Source of the DNA: Candidatus Daviesbacteria bacterium GW2011_GWA2_42_7 | Lineage (GTDB): Bacteria > Patescibacteriota > Microgenomatia > Daviesbacterales > UBA10151 | DNA length: 6,909 nucleotides | NCBI GenBank assembly: GCA_000997105.1 | Contig: LCEJ01000030.1 | Location: 1 to 6,909 of the forward strand | Direction of reading: 5' to 3' | Shown: one piece after another, positions 1 to 5,350 of the stretch | Position numbering within the stretch: position 1 is the stretch's first letter | Layout of the letters: every line of letters starts with the position of its first letter | The notes under the pieces: model-generated | What the model saw: only the letters and a program-made list of their open reading frames with translations | The model's database searches: none | Told to the model about the DNA's origin: nothing | Position numbers and translations under genes: made by a program

Positions 1-805
1 TATTTTAAAAGCTGCCGGAGCTACGGTACCAGTTACCTGGCAGGAATTTTTGGATGTTGCAAGAAGGGTAACTGTAAAAAATACTGCCGGGCAGATCCAG
101 ACGGCCGGGGCAGCGATGGGTGCAACTGCCAATGTGGATTTTTGGCCGGAGATTCTAGCCTTACTTTTTTTACAACAGCCGGATGGAAATTTAACCGAGC
201 CTGCCAACCAAAGCGGGTCTGAGGTACTGCAGTTTTATGCCGGATTTGTTACTGACCCAAAAAATAAAACATGGGATGTGACGCTTCCCTCTTCTTCCCA
301 GATGTTTTCCTCCGGCAAGTTGGCTTTCTATTTTGCAACAGCTGCAAAAGCAGCAAGTTTAAAAGTGGAAAATCCGAACTTGAATTTCAAGACTGCTCCC
401 GTACCTCAATTACCGGGTGGCAAAATTAGCTATGGCGGTTTTTGGGCTATAGCTGTCTCTGCGAGGTCTCAAAACCAGAAAAAAGCCTGGGAGTTTGTAA
501 AATACCTTTCTACTCCTGAGGTGATACAAGCCAGGTCAACAACTCTCCCATACCCAAGGCAGGATATGGCCGGGCTTCAAGTAGGTGACCCAATCCTTGG
601 GGCATATATAAGCCAGGCTGCTTATTTTAAGGGCTGGTATTTAAATTCCGATGCCCGTGATGCCGGGATAAATGATGAGATGGTAAAACTTTATGAAGGG
701 GCCTTAAATTCTGTTTTACAGGGTGGGGATTCCAGGGGTGCTTTGCAGGCTATCCAGCCCGGAATCGGGCAAATCTTGGATAAGTACCAGGCAAGTAAAA
801 AATGA
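1..805 (+). CDS. Extracellular solute-binding protein of an ABC importer, C-terminal part (5' end outside window)
   Basis: The frame is open from base 2 to the TGA at 803-805, about 267 residues, so the gene begins before the window; the TTG at 50 is not a credible start because the frame and the similarity continue upstream of it. The segment looks like the C-terminal part of a family 1 solute-binding protein, which captures sugars or similar solutes outside the membrane and delivers them to an ABC permease. Seen: a TWQEF helix start near the window edge, an FSSGKLAFYF segment (the usual 'weak ligand pocket' strand), and the typical C-terminal YGGFWAIAVSARS stretch followed by AWEFVKYLSTPE. 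The N-terminal signal peptide or lipobox cannot be seen. No permease or ATPase gene follows; a toxin-antitoxin promoter starts 3 bases after the stop, and no terminator separates them. The substrate cannot be told from the sequence. Confidence 0.85.
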   Translation, partial: ILKAAGATVPVTWQEFLDVARRVTVKNTAGQIQTAGAAMGATANVDFWPEILALLFLQQPDGNLTEPANQSGSEVLQFYAGFVTDPKNKTWDVTLPSSSQMFSSGKLAFYFATAAKAASLKVENPNLNFKTAPVPQLPGGKISYGGFWAIAVSARSQNQKKAWEFVKYLSTPEVIQARSTTLPYPRQDMAGLQVGDPILGAYISQAAYFKGWYLNSDARDAGINDEMVKLYEGALNSVLQGGDSRGALQAIQPGIGQILDKYQASKK

Positions 806-808
806 GGG

Positions 809-837
809 TTGACATATAGGATTTTATATAGTATTCT
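809..837 (+). promoter_or_regulatory. Sigma70-type promoter of the toxin-antitoxin operon
   Basis: A perfect -35 box TTGACA (809-814) is followed after 17 bp by TATTCT (832-837, 4 of 6 matches to TATAAT). The expected transcription start is about 844-846, only 1-3 bases before the antitoxin ATG at 847, so the transcript would be nearly leaderless. No Shine-Dalgarno precedes the ATG, which fits. The -35 box begins 3 bases after the stop of the solute-binding protein gene. Confidence 0.7.
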
Positions 838-848
838 ATATATACTAT
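825..848 (+). promoter_or_regulatory. Palindromic operator candidate over the -10 box of the TA operon
   Basis: Two overlapping perfect inverted repeats cover the -10 box and start codon: TATATAG-TATT-CTATATA (825-831/836-842) and ATAGTAT-N7-ATACTAT (828-834/842-848). Phd/YefM-type antitoxins are known to bind palindromes at their own promoter and repress it, with the toxin as co-repressor. The placement is seen directly; use as the autoregulatory operator is inferred. AT-rich DNA makes short palindromes easier to find by chance. Confidence 0.5.
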
Positions 849-1134
849 GAATATCCCGATTGGTAATATTGTCTCCGCTTCCGATATCCAGAAAAACTAC
901 CGTAAGATCTTTGACCGGGCAAAAAGGACCAAAGAGCCGATTATTGTTTTTCGCGGTACCGAACCAGAAGTTGCAGTTGTTGATATAGGGTCGCTAACTT
1001 ATCTACAAAAAAAGACCGGGGAGGCTGAAATGGCTGATGCTTTGAGGGCAATTAAGTTGATGAGGGAGGAAAAAAGAAGAGGCAAGTTGAAAGTCTTGCC
1101 GATAGACGGGCTTATAAAATTGGTCGGTCAATGA
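847..1134 (+). CDS. Type II antitoxin, Phd/YefM family
   Basis: A 95-residue protein that probably neutralises the toxin encoded next and represses the shared promoter. The N-terminal half (residues about 5-55) has the Phd/YefM fold pattern: IVSASDIQKNYRKIFDRAKRTKEPIIVFRGTEPEVAVVD, in which the S-x-x-[DE]-[LI]-[RQ]-x-N-x-x-x-[IV]-x-x-x-[AV] type helix leads to a strand pair ending in 'AVV'. The C-terminal part (about 56-95) is charged and helical (EMADALRAIKLMREEKRRGK), as expected of the toxin-wrapping tail. The length is normal for the family. Start: the ATG at 847 is the first in frame and lies immediately downstream of the promoter; there is no Shine-Dalgarno. The stop overlaps the toxin start as ATGA (1131-1134), indicating translational coupling. 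Confidence 0.85.
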   Translation: MNIPIGNIVSASDIQKNYRKIFDRAKRTKEPIIVFRGTEPEVAVVDIGSLTYLQKKTGEAEMADALRAIKLMREEKRRGKLKVLPIDGLIKLVGQ

Positions 1135-1406
1135 AACCAATGCGCCCAAAGCAAATTCTTTACACCTCTCACTTTCTCCGCCAGATAAAAAAGATTCCTG
1201 GCGAAGAAAAAAAGTTATTGGGCAAATTTGAAAAGATATTTCGTCAAGACTGTTTTGACTGCCGGTTAAAAACTCATAAACTTTCAGGGAAACTGGATGG
1301 GTTTTGGGCTTGCTCGGTAAGTTACAAAACAAGGATCTTGTTTGAGGTGGGTAAGGATAATGTTGTGACTTTAAATGATATTGGCAGTCACGATATTTAT
1401 AAATAA
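1131..1406 (+). CDS. Type II toxin, RelE/ParE superfamily (YafQ/RelE-like mRNA interferase)
   Basis: A 91-residue basic protein overlapping the antitoxin by 4 bases. Family members usually cut mRNA on the ribosome (RelE, YafQ) or poison gyrase (ParE). Seen: an N-terminal helix with SHFLRQIKKIP, a central LKTHKLSGKLDGFWACSVSYKTRILFEV block, which is the typical RelE/YafQ core ('KL.G.L.G.W...V....R..F'), and a C-terminal VTLNDIGSHDIYK, matching the 'IG.H...[VI]Y/F' ending in which YafQ-type enzymes carry a catalytic histidine. These make RNase activity more likely than gyrase inhibition, but that is inference. A second in-frame ATG lies at 1140, so translation could begin three codons later. 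The antitoxin-first order and ATGA coupling support a functional pair; no frameshift or truncation is seen. Confidence 0.83.
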   Translation: MKPMRPKQILYTSHFLRQIKKIPGEEKKLLGKFEKIFRQDCFDCRLKTHKLSGKLDGFWACSVSYKTRILFEVGKDNVVTLNDIGSHDIYK

Positions 1407-1414
1407 GGTAAACT

Positions 1415-1440
1415 TGAGTTATGGCTCAGATTTTAGTTTT
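1415..1440 (+). terminator. Weak possible terminator after the TA operon
   Basis: TGAG (1415-1418) can pair with CTCA (1425-1428) across a 6-base loop, with one additional G-U pair, and is followed by a T-rich run broken by single other bases (1430-1441). The stem is short and not GC-rich, so this is only a candidate. It lies 8 bases after the toxin stop. Confidence 0.25.
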
Positions 1441-1464
1441 TGGGGCGAGTACAACTTACGGGGC

Positions 1465-1493
1465 TTGACAGGATCGGTAATTATTCCTAAAAT
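1465..1493 (+). promoter_or_regulatory. Strong sigma70-type promoter upstream of groES
   Basis: TTGACA (1465-1470) and TAAAAT (1488-1493, 5 of 6 matches) are separated by exactly 17 bp, the ideal spacing. Transcription would begin near 1500, giving a leader of about 45 bases. This probably drives groES, the 98-residue ORF and groEL together, as no equally good promoter was found between them. Confidence 0.7.
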
Positions 1494-1502
1494 GGCAGCC
1501 GT

Positions 1503-1519
1503 GTTAGGTTACTGCTAAC
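1503..1519 (+). promoter_or_regulatory. Leader hairpin upstream of groES
   Basis: GTTAG-N7-CTAAC forms a 5-bp stem at the very start of the predicted groES leader. It is not the CIRCE heat-shock operator (TTAGCACTC-N9-GAGTGCTAA): only the TTAG and TGCTAA ends are similar and the spacing is wrong. A role in mRNA stability or temperature response is possible but unsupported beyond the pairing. Confidence 0.3.
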
Positions 1520-1544
1520 TTCTGCCCAATTTCGGGAAATCAAT

Positions 1545-1865
1545 ATGGCAAAATCTGGTAATTCATTAATAACTAGGGCTTCTATTCAACCCCTTTCGGG
1601 TTATATTTTAGTAGAACCTATCCCTGCTGAAACCAGGACAGCTTCCGGTATAATCTTACCTGAAACTGCCCAGGAAAGACCGGCCATTGGCACGGTTATA
1701 GCCATTGGTGACGATATGGTTTTAGAAAATGGTAAGGTAATAAAATCACCAGTGAAAGTAGGAGATAAAGTTTTCTATAAAAAATGGGGCGGGGATGAAA
1801 TTAAGGTGGCAGGGGAAGATTTAAAACTGGTAGGTTTTGCCGACATTATGGCGCTGGTAAAATAG
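1545..1865 (+). CDS. groES: Co-chaperonin GroES (Hsp10)
   Basis: A 106-residue Hsp10 that would form the heptameric lid of the GroEL folding chamber in the cytoplasm. Seen: the family opening IQPLSGYILVEPI (residues about 14-26), the mobile loop AETRTASGIILPETAQERPAIGTV with the hydrophobic G-I-I-L tripeptide that docks on GroEL (about 29-52), the roof hairpin around GDDMVLENGK, the VKVGDKVFYKKWGGDEIKV strand region, and the C-terminal FADIMALVK. Compared with E. coli GroES it has about a 13-residue N-terminal extension (MAKSGNSLITRAS); no alternative in-frame ATG, GTG or TTG offers a shorter start, so the extension appears real. Only a weak GGGA (1534-1537) precedes the ATG. It lies first in the gro cluster, behind a strong promoter. 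Confidence 0.96.
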   Translation: MAKSGNSLITRASIQPLSGYILVEPIPAETRTASGIILPETAQERPAIGTVIAIGDDMVLENGKVIKSPVKVGDKVFYKKWGGDEIKVAGEDLKLVGFADIMALVK

Positions 1866-1902
1866 GGTATAAGCGGAGCTTGCGAGCTATCACTCTTAGC
1901 GT

Positions 1903-1923
1903 CTAGGGTTTAGGGTATAGTTT
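1903..1923 (+). repeat. Three degenerate heptanucleotide units (NTAGGGT type)
   Basis: Three consecutive 7-bp units, CTAGGGT, TTAGGGT and ATAGTTT, sit in the gap between groES and the next ORF; a further TAGGGTATA copy overlaps the groES stop (1863-1871). The period and the TAG core match the larger array at 3866-3952, suggesting the same kind of element. The rest of the 73-bp gap (1866-1938) shows only a weak AGCT-TGCG-AGCT hairpin (1877-1888). Confidence 0.5.
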
Positions 1924-1938
1924 AAGACAGGAAAAAAT

Positions 1939-2235
1939 ATGTCAGAAAGAGAGCTTTTAACAGAAGAACAAATTAAAGAAGCGATAAAACAAATTGAATA
2001 TGCAAGACGCTCTATTCGGGCAGAAAATATGCCCGCGCGTCATCTGGAAGAGAAGTATATAAATAAATTACACTTAGTAGAGGTTGGTCTAAAGATTGCC
2101 TTAGGAGCCTGCTCGGTGATAGAACTTAGTCCCAACAGGAGAATTGAATTGCGGTTGGATGATTCAAAAGAGATGTCTGGAGGGGCTGTTGCACCGGTCA
2201 GGTCAGATCACGATAGTGCCCACCCTAATTATTAA
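1939..2235 (+). CDS. Unrecognised 98-residue protein between groES and groEL
   Basis: I do not recognise a family. Residues 1-55 are charged and predicted helical (TEEQIKEAIKQIEYARRSIRAENMPARHLEEKYINKLHLVEVGLKIALGA), with a possible two-helix hairpin; one cysteine follows, then a short strand-like VIELSPNRRIELRLDD, and a Gly/Ser/His-containing, likely disordered tail. No signal peptide, TM segment or metal motif is visible. It has a decent ribosome site (AGGA, 1929-1932, 6 bases before ATG), and its TAA is immediately followed by the groEL Shine-Dalgarno, with 9 bases between the genes, so co-translation with groEL is likely. Position suggests a chaperonin-linked or merely hitch-hiking role; no function can be assigned. 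Codon use looks like the neighbours. Confidence 0.7.
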   Translation: MSERELLTEEQIKEAIKQIEYARRSIRAENMPARHLEEKYINKLHLVEVGLKIALGACSVIELSPNRRIELRLDDSKEMSGGAVAPVRSDHDSAHPNY

Positions 2236-2244
2236 GGAGAAAAG

Positions 2245-3864
2245 ATGAGTAAAATTTTGAAATTTGATTCTGAGGCGAGAGAGAAACTTTTAAAAGGTAT
2301 TAATACCCTGACAGAGGCAGTGGCTTCGACTTTAGGGCCGAAAGGTAGGAATGTGGCCATTGATAAAAAGTGGGGGGCGCCGAATGTGGTGCATGACGGG
2401 GTAACTGTTGCCAAGGAAATTGAACTTGAAGACCCTTTTGAAAACATGGGGGCACAGCTTATTAAAGAGGCAGCCAGTAAAACTAATGATGTGGCTGGGG
2501 ATGGTACAACTACTGCCACTATCTTAACCCAGGCCATTGTTTCAGAAGGGCTAAAAAACATCCAGGCCGGGAGTAACCCGATGATTTTGCGCCACGGTAT
2601 AGAAAAAGCCGTTTTGGCTTTGGTAGCCGAGCTTTCTAAAATGAGCAAAAAGCTGACGACTCCGGAAGAAATTACCCAAGTTGCTACTATCTCAGCCCAG
2701 GACGAGCCGATCGGCAAGATTATCTCTGAGGCGATCACCAAAGTGGGTAAGGATGGGGTAATCACCGTAGAAGAAGGCAAGACCTTGGAGATGTCGGTAG
2801 ATTATAAAGAAGGTATGGAATTTGAAAAAGGCTACTCTTCCCCTTACTTTGTGACTGATGCTGATAAAATGGAAGCCACAATAGAAGACCCTTATATCCT
2901 AATTACCGACAAGAAACTCTCCGATGCCCAGGATTTTGTTAAATTCTTAGAAAAGTTCATTTCTGTTTCCAAGAATTTAGTGATTATCTCCGATGATATC
3001 GACAGCGATTTGATGACTATGCTGGTTTTAAATAAACTCAAGGGGGTATTTAACTTCCTGGCAGTTGGCGCTCCGGGATTTGGGGATCGCCGAAAAGGAA
3101 GTTTAGAAGATATCGCTGTTTTAACCGGGGGGACGGTCTTTTCCGAAGAGCTGGGCAGAAAATGGGAATCGGTTGAGCCTTCCGATTTAGGCCAGGCCGG
3201 CAGGGTTACCTCCACAAAAGATTCCACCTTAATTGTTGATGGTAAGGGTAAAAAGGCAGCAATTGATGGTCGGATTGCTCAAATTCGCCGGGAGCTTGAG
3301 GCCTCGGATTCCGAGTTTGACAAAGAAAAATTCCAGGAGAGGCTGGCCAAACTTACCGGCGGGGTAGCAGTTATAAATGTTGGGGCAGCCACCGAGGTGG
3401 AAATGAAGGAAAGGAAGGAGCGGGTGATTGATGCGGTAGCAGCAACCAAGGCGGCAATTGAAGAAGGTATAGTCCCCGGAGGGGAGATTGCTTTAGTGAG
3501 AGCCAGTGCTGCTTTAGATAAGATTAAAACCGATAATGAGGAAGAGAAGTTGGGGGTTGTAATTGTTAAAAACGCGCTGGATAAGCCATTTAGAAGGTTA
3601 GTGGGAAATGCCGGCATGGATGCAGGGGTCGCGCTGGCTGAAGTTTTGCGGAGTGAAGGCAATATGGGAATTGATGTGACTGACGGGGAGTTGAAGGATC
3701 TAGTCAAAGTTGGGGTGATCGATCCGGTAAAAGTAACCCGGACAGCTTTACAAAATGCTGCATCGGTAGCAATTATGGTGATGACTACCAATGTCTTAAT
3801 TGCTGATAAACCTGAACCCACACCCCCACCTCCTCCAATGCCTCACGGCATGGGTGAATACTAA
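2245..3864 (+). CDS. groEL: Chaperonin GroEL (Hsp60)
   Basis: A 539-residue group I chaperonin; forms the double-ring ATP-driven folding chamber. Nucleotide-binding elements are present: TLGPKGRNV (29-37), D51 in HDGVTVAKE, GDGTTTAT (85-92, with D86), D396 in VIDAVAATKAA, GG412-413 and D493 in VIDPVKVTR. The apical domain carries GYSSPYF (196-202) and APGFGDRRK (276-284). E406-E414 reads EEGIVPGGE, so the third glycine of the usual GGG (G416 in E. coli numbering) is Glu; the two ATP-contacting glycines remain. The usual GGM-rich tail is replaced by a proline-rich end (PEPTPPPPPMPHGMGEY). Start: ATG 2245 has a good GGAG (2236-2239) 5 bases upstream. Last gene of the gro cluster; no terminator seen after it. 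Confidence 0.98.
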   Translation: MSKILKFDSEAREKLLKGINTLTEAVASTLGPKGRNVAIDKKWGAPNVVHDGVTVAKEIELEDPFENMGAQLIKEAASKTNDVAGDGTTTATILTQAIVSEGLKNIQAGSNPMILRHGIEKAVLALVAELSKMSKKLTTPEEITQVATISAQDEPIGKIISEAITKVGKDGVITVEEGKTLEMSVDYKEGMEFEKGYSSPYFVTDADKMEATIEDPYILITDKKLSDAQDFVKFLEKFISVSKNLVIISDDIDSDLMTMLVLNKLKGVFNFLAVGAPGFGDRRKGSLEDIAVLTGGTVFSEELGRKWESVEPSDLGQAGRVTSTKDSTLIVDGKGKKAAIDGRIAQIRRELEASDSEFDKEKFQERLAKLTGGVAVINVGAATEVEMKERKERVIDAVAATKAAIEEGIVPGGEIALVRASAALDKIKTDNEEEKLGVVIVKNALDKPFRRLVGNAGMDAGVALAEVLRSEGNMGIDVTDGELKDLVKVGVIDPVKVTRTALQNAASVAIMVMTTNVLIADKPEPTPPPPPMPHGMGEY

Positions 3865-3865
3865 T

Positions 3866-3952
3866 CTAGATTCTAGTTACTAGTTTCTAGTGGCTAGTTG
3901 TTCTACAATTCTCTTAACTAGTTACTAATATCTAACCGCTAGTATCTAATTT
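3866..3952 (+). repeat. Degenerate 7-bp tandem repeat array, consensus CTAGTTN
   Basis: Two blocks of five 7-bp units each (3866-3900 and 3918-3952) are separated by 17 bases that do not fit (3901-3917). Every unit begins CTAG or CTAA; seven CTAG tetramers occur in 87 bp. Units vary mainly at positions 5-7. The last unit ends exactly at the base before the ATG at 3953. The array fills almost the whole groEL-to-next-gene gap, leaving no room for a normal Shine-Dalgarno or a GC-rich terminator. Unit length is far below that of a CRISPR array, and spacers are absent. Confidence 0.8.
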
Positions 3953-4549
3953 ATGGCTAAACTTCATTATCAGGATTCCCCCACGGAAGATGAAAGAAAG
4001 TCTTTTGCCAGGTTTTTGGCAGAGGATGAGGAGCTGGTTTTAGCCACCGGTTTGGGGAAACTTTACATCCGTTCTTATTTTATCGTAGCGTTGGGCTGGC
4101 CCGGTTTTATCTTTTTGGGGGCAGGTTTGGGCCTTTCCTATTTCTTAAATTTTAACTTAGGATATGGTCTTTTACTTGGGCTTATTGTAGCGTCCCTTGT
4201 AGCTGTTTTAAAAACACGGCTTTTGTACCACGCTAACCGTTACCTTTTGACTACCCGGAGGATTATTATTAAAAAAGGGGTGCTGACGGTAAAAATGACG
4301 GCTGTTTTATATGATAAAGTGACCCATATTGAGGTGGTCCAGTCTTTTTTTGATAAGCTGATGATGCACCACGGCACAATTATTATTAATACCGCCGGTA
4401 TGAGCAAAGACGAGATTATCTTAAAGTACGTTGATTACCCGATTGAATTTAAAAATTTATTAGAAAGGTTAATAAACCGTGAAAGGGAGCAATTCGGTTT
4501 TAGATCCGGTCCAGTTGTAACAATGGAAGGCGAGATTGTTGAGGATTAG
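3953..4549 (+). CDS. Membrane protein with bacterial PH domain (bPH2/DUF304, YdbS-like)
   Basis: A 198-residue protein: a soluble N-terminal segment (1-40), two adjacent hydrophobic helices (about 41-65, rich in Gly/Phe/Leu, and 69-88), then a bPH2 domain (about 96-172). The domain signature is NRYLLTTRRIIIKKGVL, followed by DKVTHIEVVQSFFDKLMMHHGTIIINTAG, which matches the YdbS/YdbT-type pattern ('T..R......G......VP...I..V......LG.G.I.I...G'). Such proteins sit in the cytoplasmic membrane with the PH-like domain facing the cytoplasm; their biochemical role is poorly known. The start is the first ATG, with no Shine-Dalgarno because repeat units fill the region before it. A charged C-terminal tail is encoded in the 50-bp overlap with the opposing peptidase gene. 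Short domain count (one, versus several in YdbT) favours a YdbS-like single-domain type. Confidence 0.85.
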   Translation: MAKLHYQDSPTEDERKSFARFLAEDEELVLATGLGKLYIRSYFIVALGWPGFIFLGAGLGLSYFLNFNLGYGLLLGLIVASLVAVLKTRLLYHANRYLLTTRRIIIKKGVLTVKMTAVLYDKVTHIEVVQSFFDKLMMHHGTIIINTAGMSKDEIILKYVDYPIEFKNLLERLINREREQFGFRSGPVVTMEGEIVED

Positions 4550-5318
4550 TACCCTCATTGATATTAATTAAATTCAATTTAAGTTTTGGTTCTGAAACTT
4601 TAGGTTTATTTTCTTTAACATCAGCCTTAATTTCCCCTGCTCCATAAGGGGCCTTTCCTGCTGTGGCGGGCCAATTAGAGATGGCAGGTAAAATTGTCAG
4701 GGGATCAATATAACGGCTGTCTTTGGTTACTTCCAAATGGGTGTGTGGACCGCTGGTCCGTCCGGTCATACCAACTGTTCCCATGATAGAACTTGAGTCA
4801 ACTGCATCTCCCTTCCGGACGAAGACCTTGCCCATGTGCCCATAGGTAGAGCGGAAACCCTGTTCGTGCTCAACAATAACATAGTTGCCTAACCCCCAGA
4901 AACCAAGTGAAACCTCGGCAATTGTGCCTCTTGCGACCGGTTTTACAGGCATGCCGTAACCTGTGGCAACATCTACCCCGGGATGCCAGGTAGAGAATTT
5001 GGTAGTTAAATACCCGGGATGCGGCAAATTAAAAGCATCAGGAAAATCCGCAGGAGTAATTACCTGTTCCTGGGTAACTTGGGCTTGGGCAATGGATTGT
5101 TTTATGGGCGGGATAGCCAAAGTTGGCTGGTAGCCTGAAAGAAAAAGCGCAAAAGAGACCCCCAAAAATATCCGGTAGAACTTGGATTTTTGCAAAATTA
5201 TAAGTAGCTTTCTATAACCCCTAACCTCGGAAAGCTGATGTTTGAGACCCTGCGTTTTTAGGGCGACCCTGTCCGCAAAGCTCTTAGGCAGAAGGTTTTC
5301 GTTCTGCGAAAAAAACAT
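4500..5318 (-). CDS. M23 family (LytM-type) zinc metallopeptidase, membrane-anchored
   Basis: A 272-residue protein on the minus strand. M23 enzymes cut peptide cross-links in peptidoglycan. The full zinc/catalytic set is visible: H112 and D116 in HPGVDVA (HxxxD), H161 in YGHM, and H192/H194 in GPHTHLEV (HxH), so it should be active. Residues about 47-63 (FYRIFLGVSFALFLSGY) form one hydrophobic segment after a basic stretch, consistent with an N-in anchor or signal peptide and an external catalytic domain (about 98-210). A 60-residue charged tail follows. Start: ATG at 5318 is the only in-frame ATG before residue 123, but it lacks a Shine-Dalgarno; a GTG (codon 18) or TTG (codon 42) start cannot be excluded. 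It is divergent from the PEGA/SH3 gene and overlaps the PH-domain gene tail to tail. Confidence 0.92.
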   Translation of the reverse strand: MFFSQNENLLPKSFADRVALKTQGLKHQLSEVRGYRKLLIILQKSKFYRIFLGVSFALFLSGYQPTLAIPPIKQSIAQAQVTQEQVITPADFPDAFNLPHPGYLTTKFSTWHPGVDVATGYGMPVKPVARGTIAEVSLGFWGLGNYVIVEHEQGFRSTYGHMGKVFVRKGDAVDSSSIMGTVGMTGRTSGPHTHLEVTKDSRYIDPLTILPAISNWPATAGKAPYGAGEIKADVKENKPKVSEPKLKLNLININEGTNPQQSRLPLLQLDRI

Positions 5319-5322
5319 TAAA

Positions 5323-5341
5323 TCCCGACTTTAGGCCGGGA
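5323..5341 (-). promoter_or_regulatory. Leader hairpin just upstream of the M23 peptidase start
   Basis: TCCCG (5323-5327) and CGGGA (5337-5341) form a GC-rich 5-bp stem with a 9-base loop, ending 4 bases before the start codon on the minus strand. It takes up the position where a Shine-Dalgarno would lie. With the predicted start of transcription near 5344, the hairpin would be almost the entire leader, so it could affect translation or mRNA stability; this is inference. Confidence 0.45.
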
Positions 5342-5350
5342 CGAGGAAAG

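Larger units (their letters stand above)
1442..1527 (+). other. Structured stretch resembling the 5' domain of tmRNA (possible ssrA fragment)
   Basis: The order of short blocks resembles the start of tmRNA: GGGGCGA (1442-1448), then TTGACAGG (1465-1472; tmRNA has U-U-C-G-A-C-A-G-G here), then GGCAGCCG (1494-1501; compare the GC-rich block before pseudoknot 1), then a stem GTTAG/CTAAC (1503-1507/1515-1519) inside an outer GGCAG/CTGCC pair (1494-1498/1522-1526). No tag reading frame, later pseudoknots, T-arm or CCA end follows; groES starts at 1545. If real it is a fragment or relic, not a working tmRNA. The same bases carry the groES promoter, so the resemblance may be coincidental. Confidence 0.25.

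Noticed and set aside
50..805. Complete gene starting at TTG 50
   Set aside because: The frame continues open upstream to the window edge with family-like residues (TWQEF), so the gene is truncated by the window.
1503..1519. CIRCE heat-shock operator before groES
   Set aside because: Only the TTAG and TGCTAA ends match. The GCACTC/GAGTGC core and the 9-base spacing are missing.
1540..1575. tmRNA tag reading frame after the tmRNA-like stretch
   Set aside because: The TAATAA near 1567 is in a frame that reads W-Q-N-L-V-I-H, not a tag-like peptide, and there is no 3' tRNA-like end; the region is the groES start.
2232..2780. Minus-strand ORF of 182 codons opposite groEL
   Set aside because: It lies entirely within or at the edge of the clearly coding groEL frame, has a Ser/Val/Ile-rich translation without domains, and has no promoter or ribosome site.
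3475..3490. Dead ATP site in GroEL because of GGE in place of GGG
   Set aside because: By alignment the Glu is at the third glycine (E. coli 416). The two ATP-contacting glycines (414, 415) are kept, as are D51, D86, D396 and D493.
3279..3821. Minus-strand ORF of 180 codons opposite groEL
   Set aside because: Shadow of groEL; composition is that of an antisense frame (repeated Ser/Thr/Ala) and no family is recognisable.
3866..3952. CRISPR array
   Set aside because: Units are 7 bp, contiguous and without unique spacers; no cas gene is nearby.
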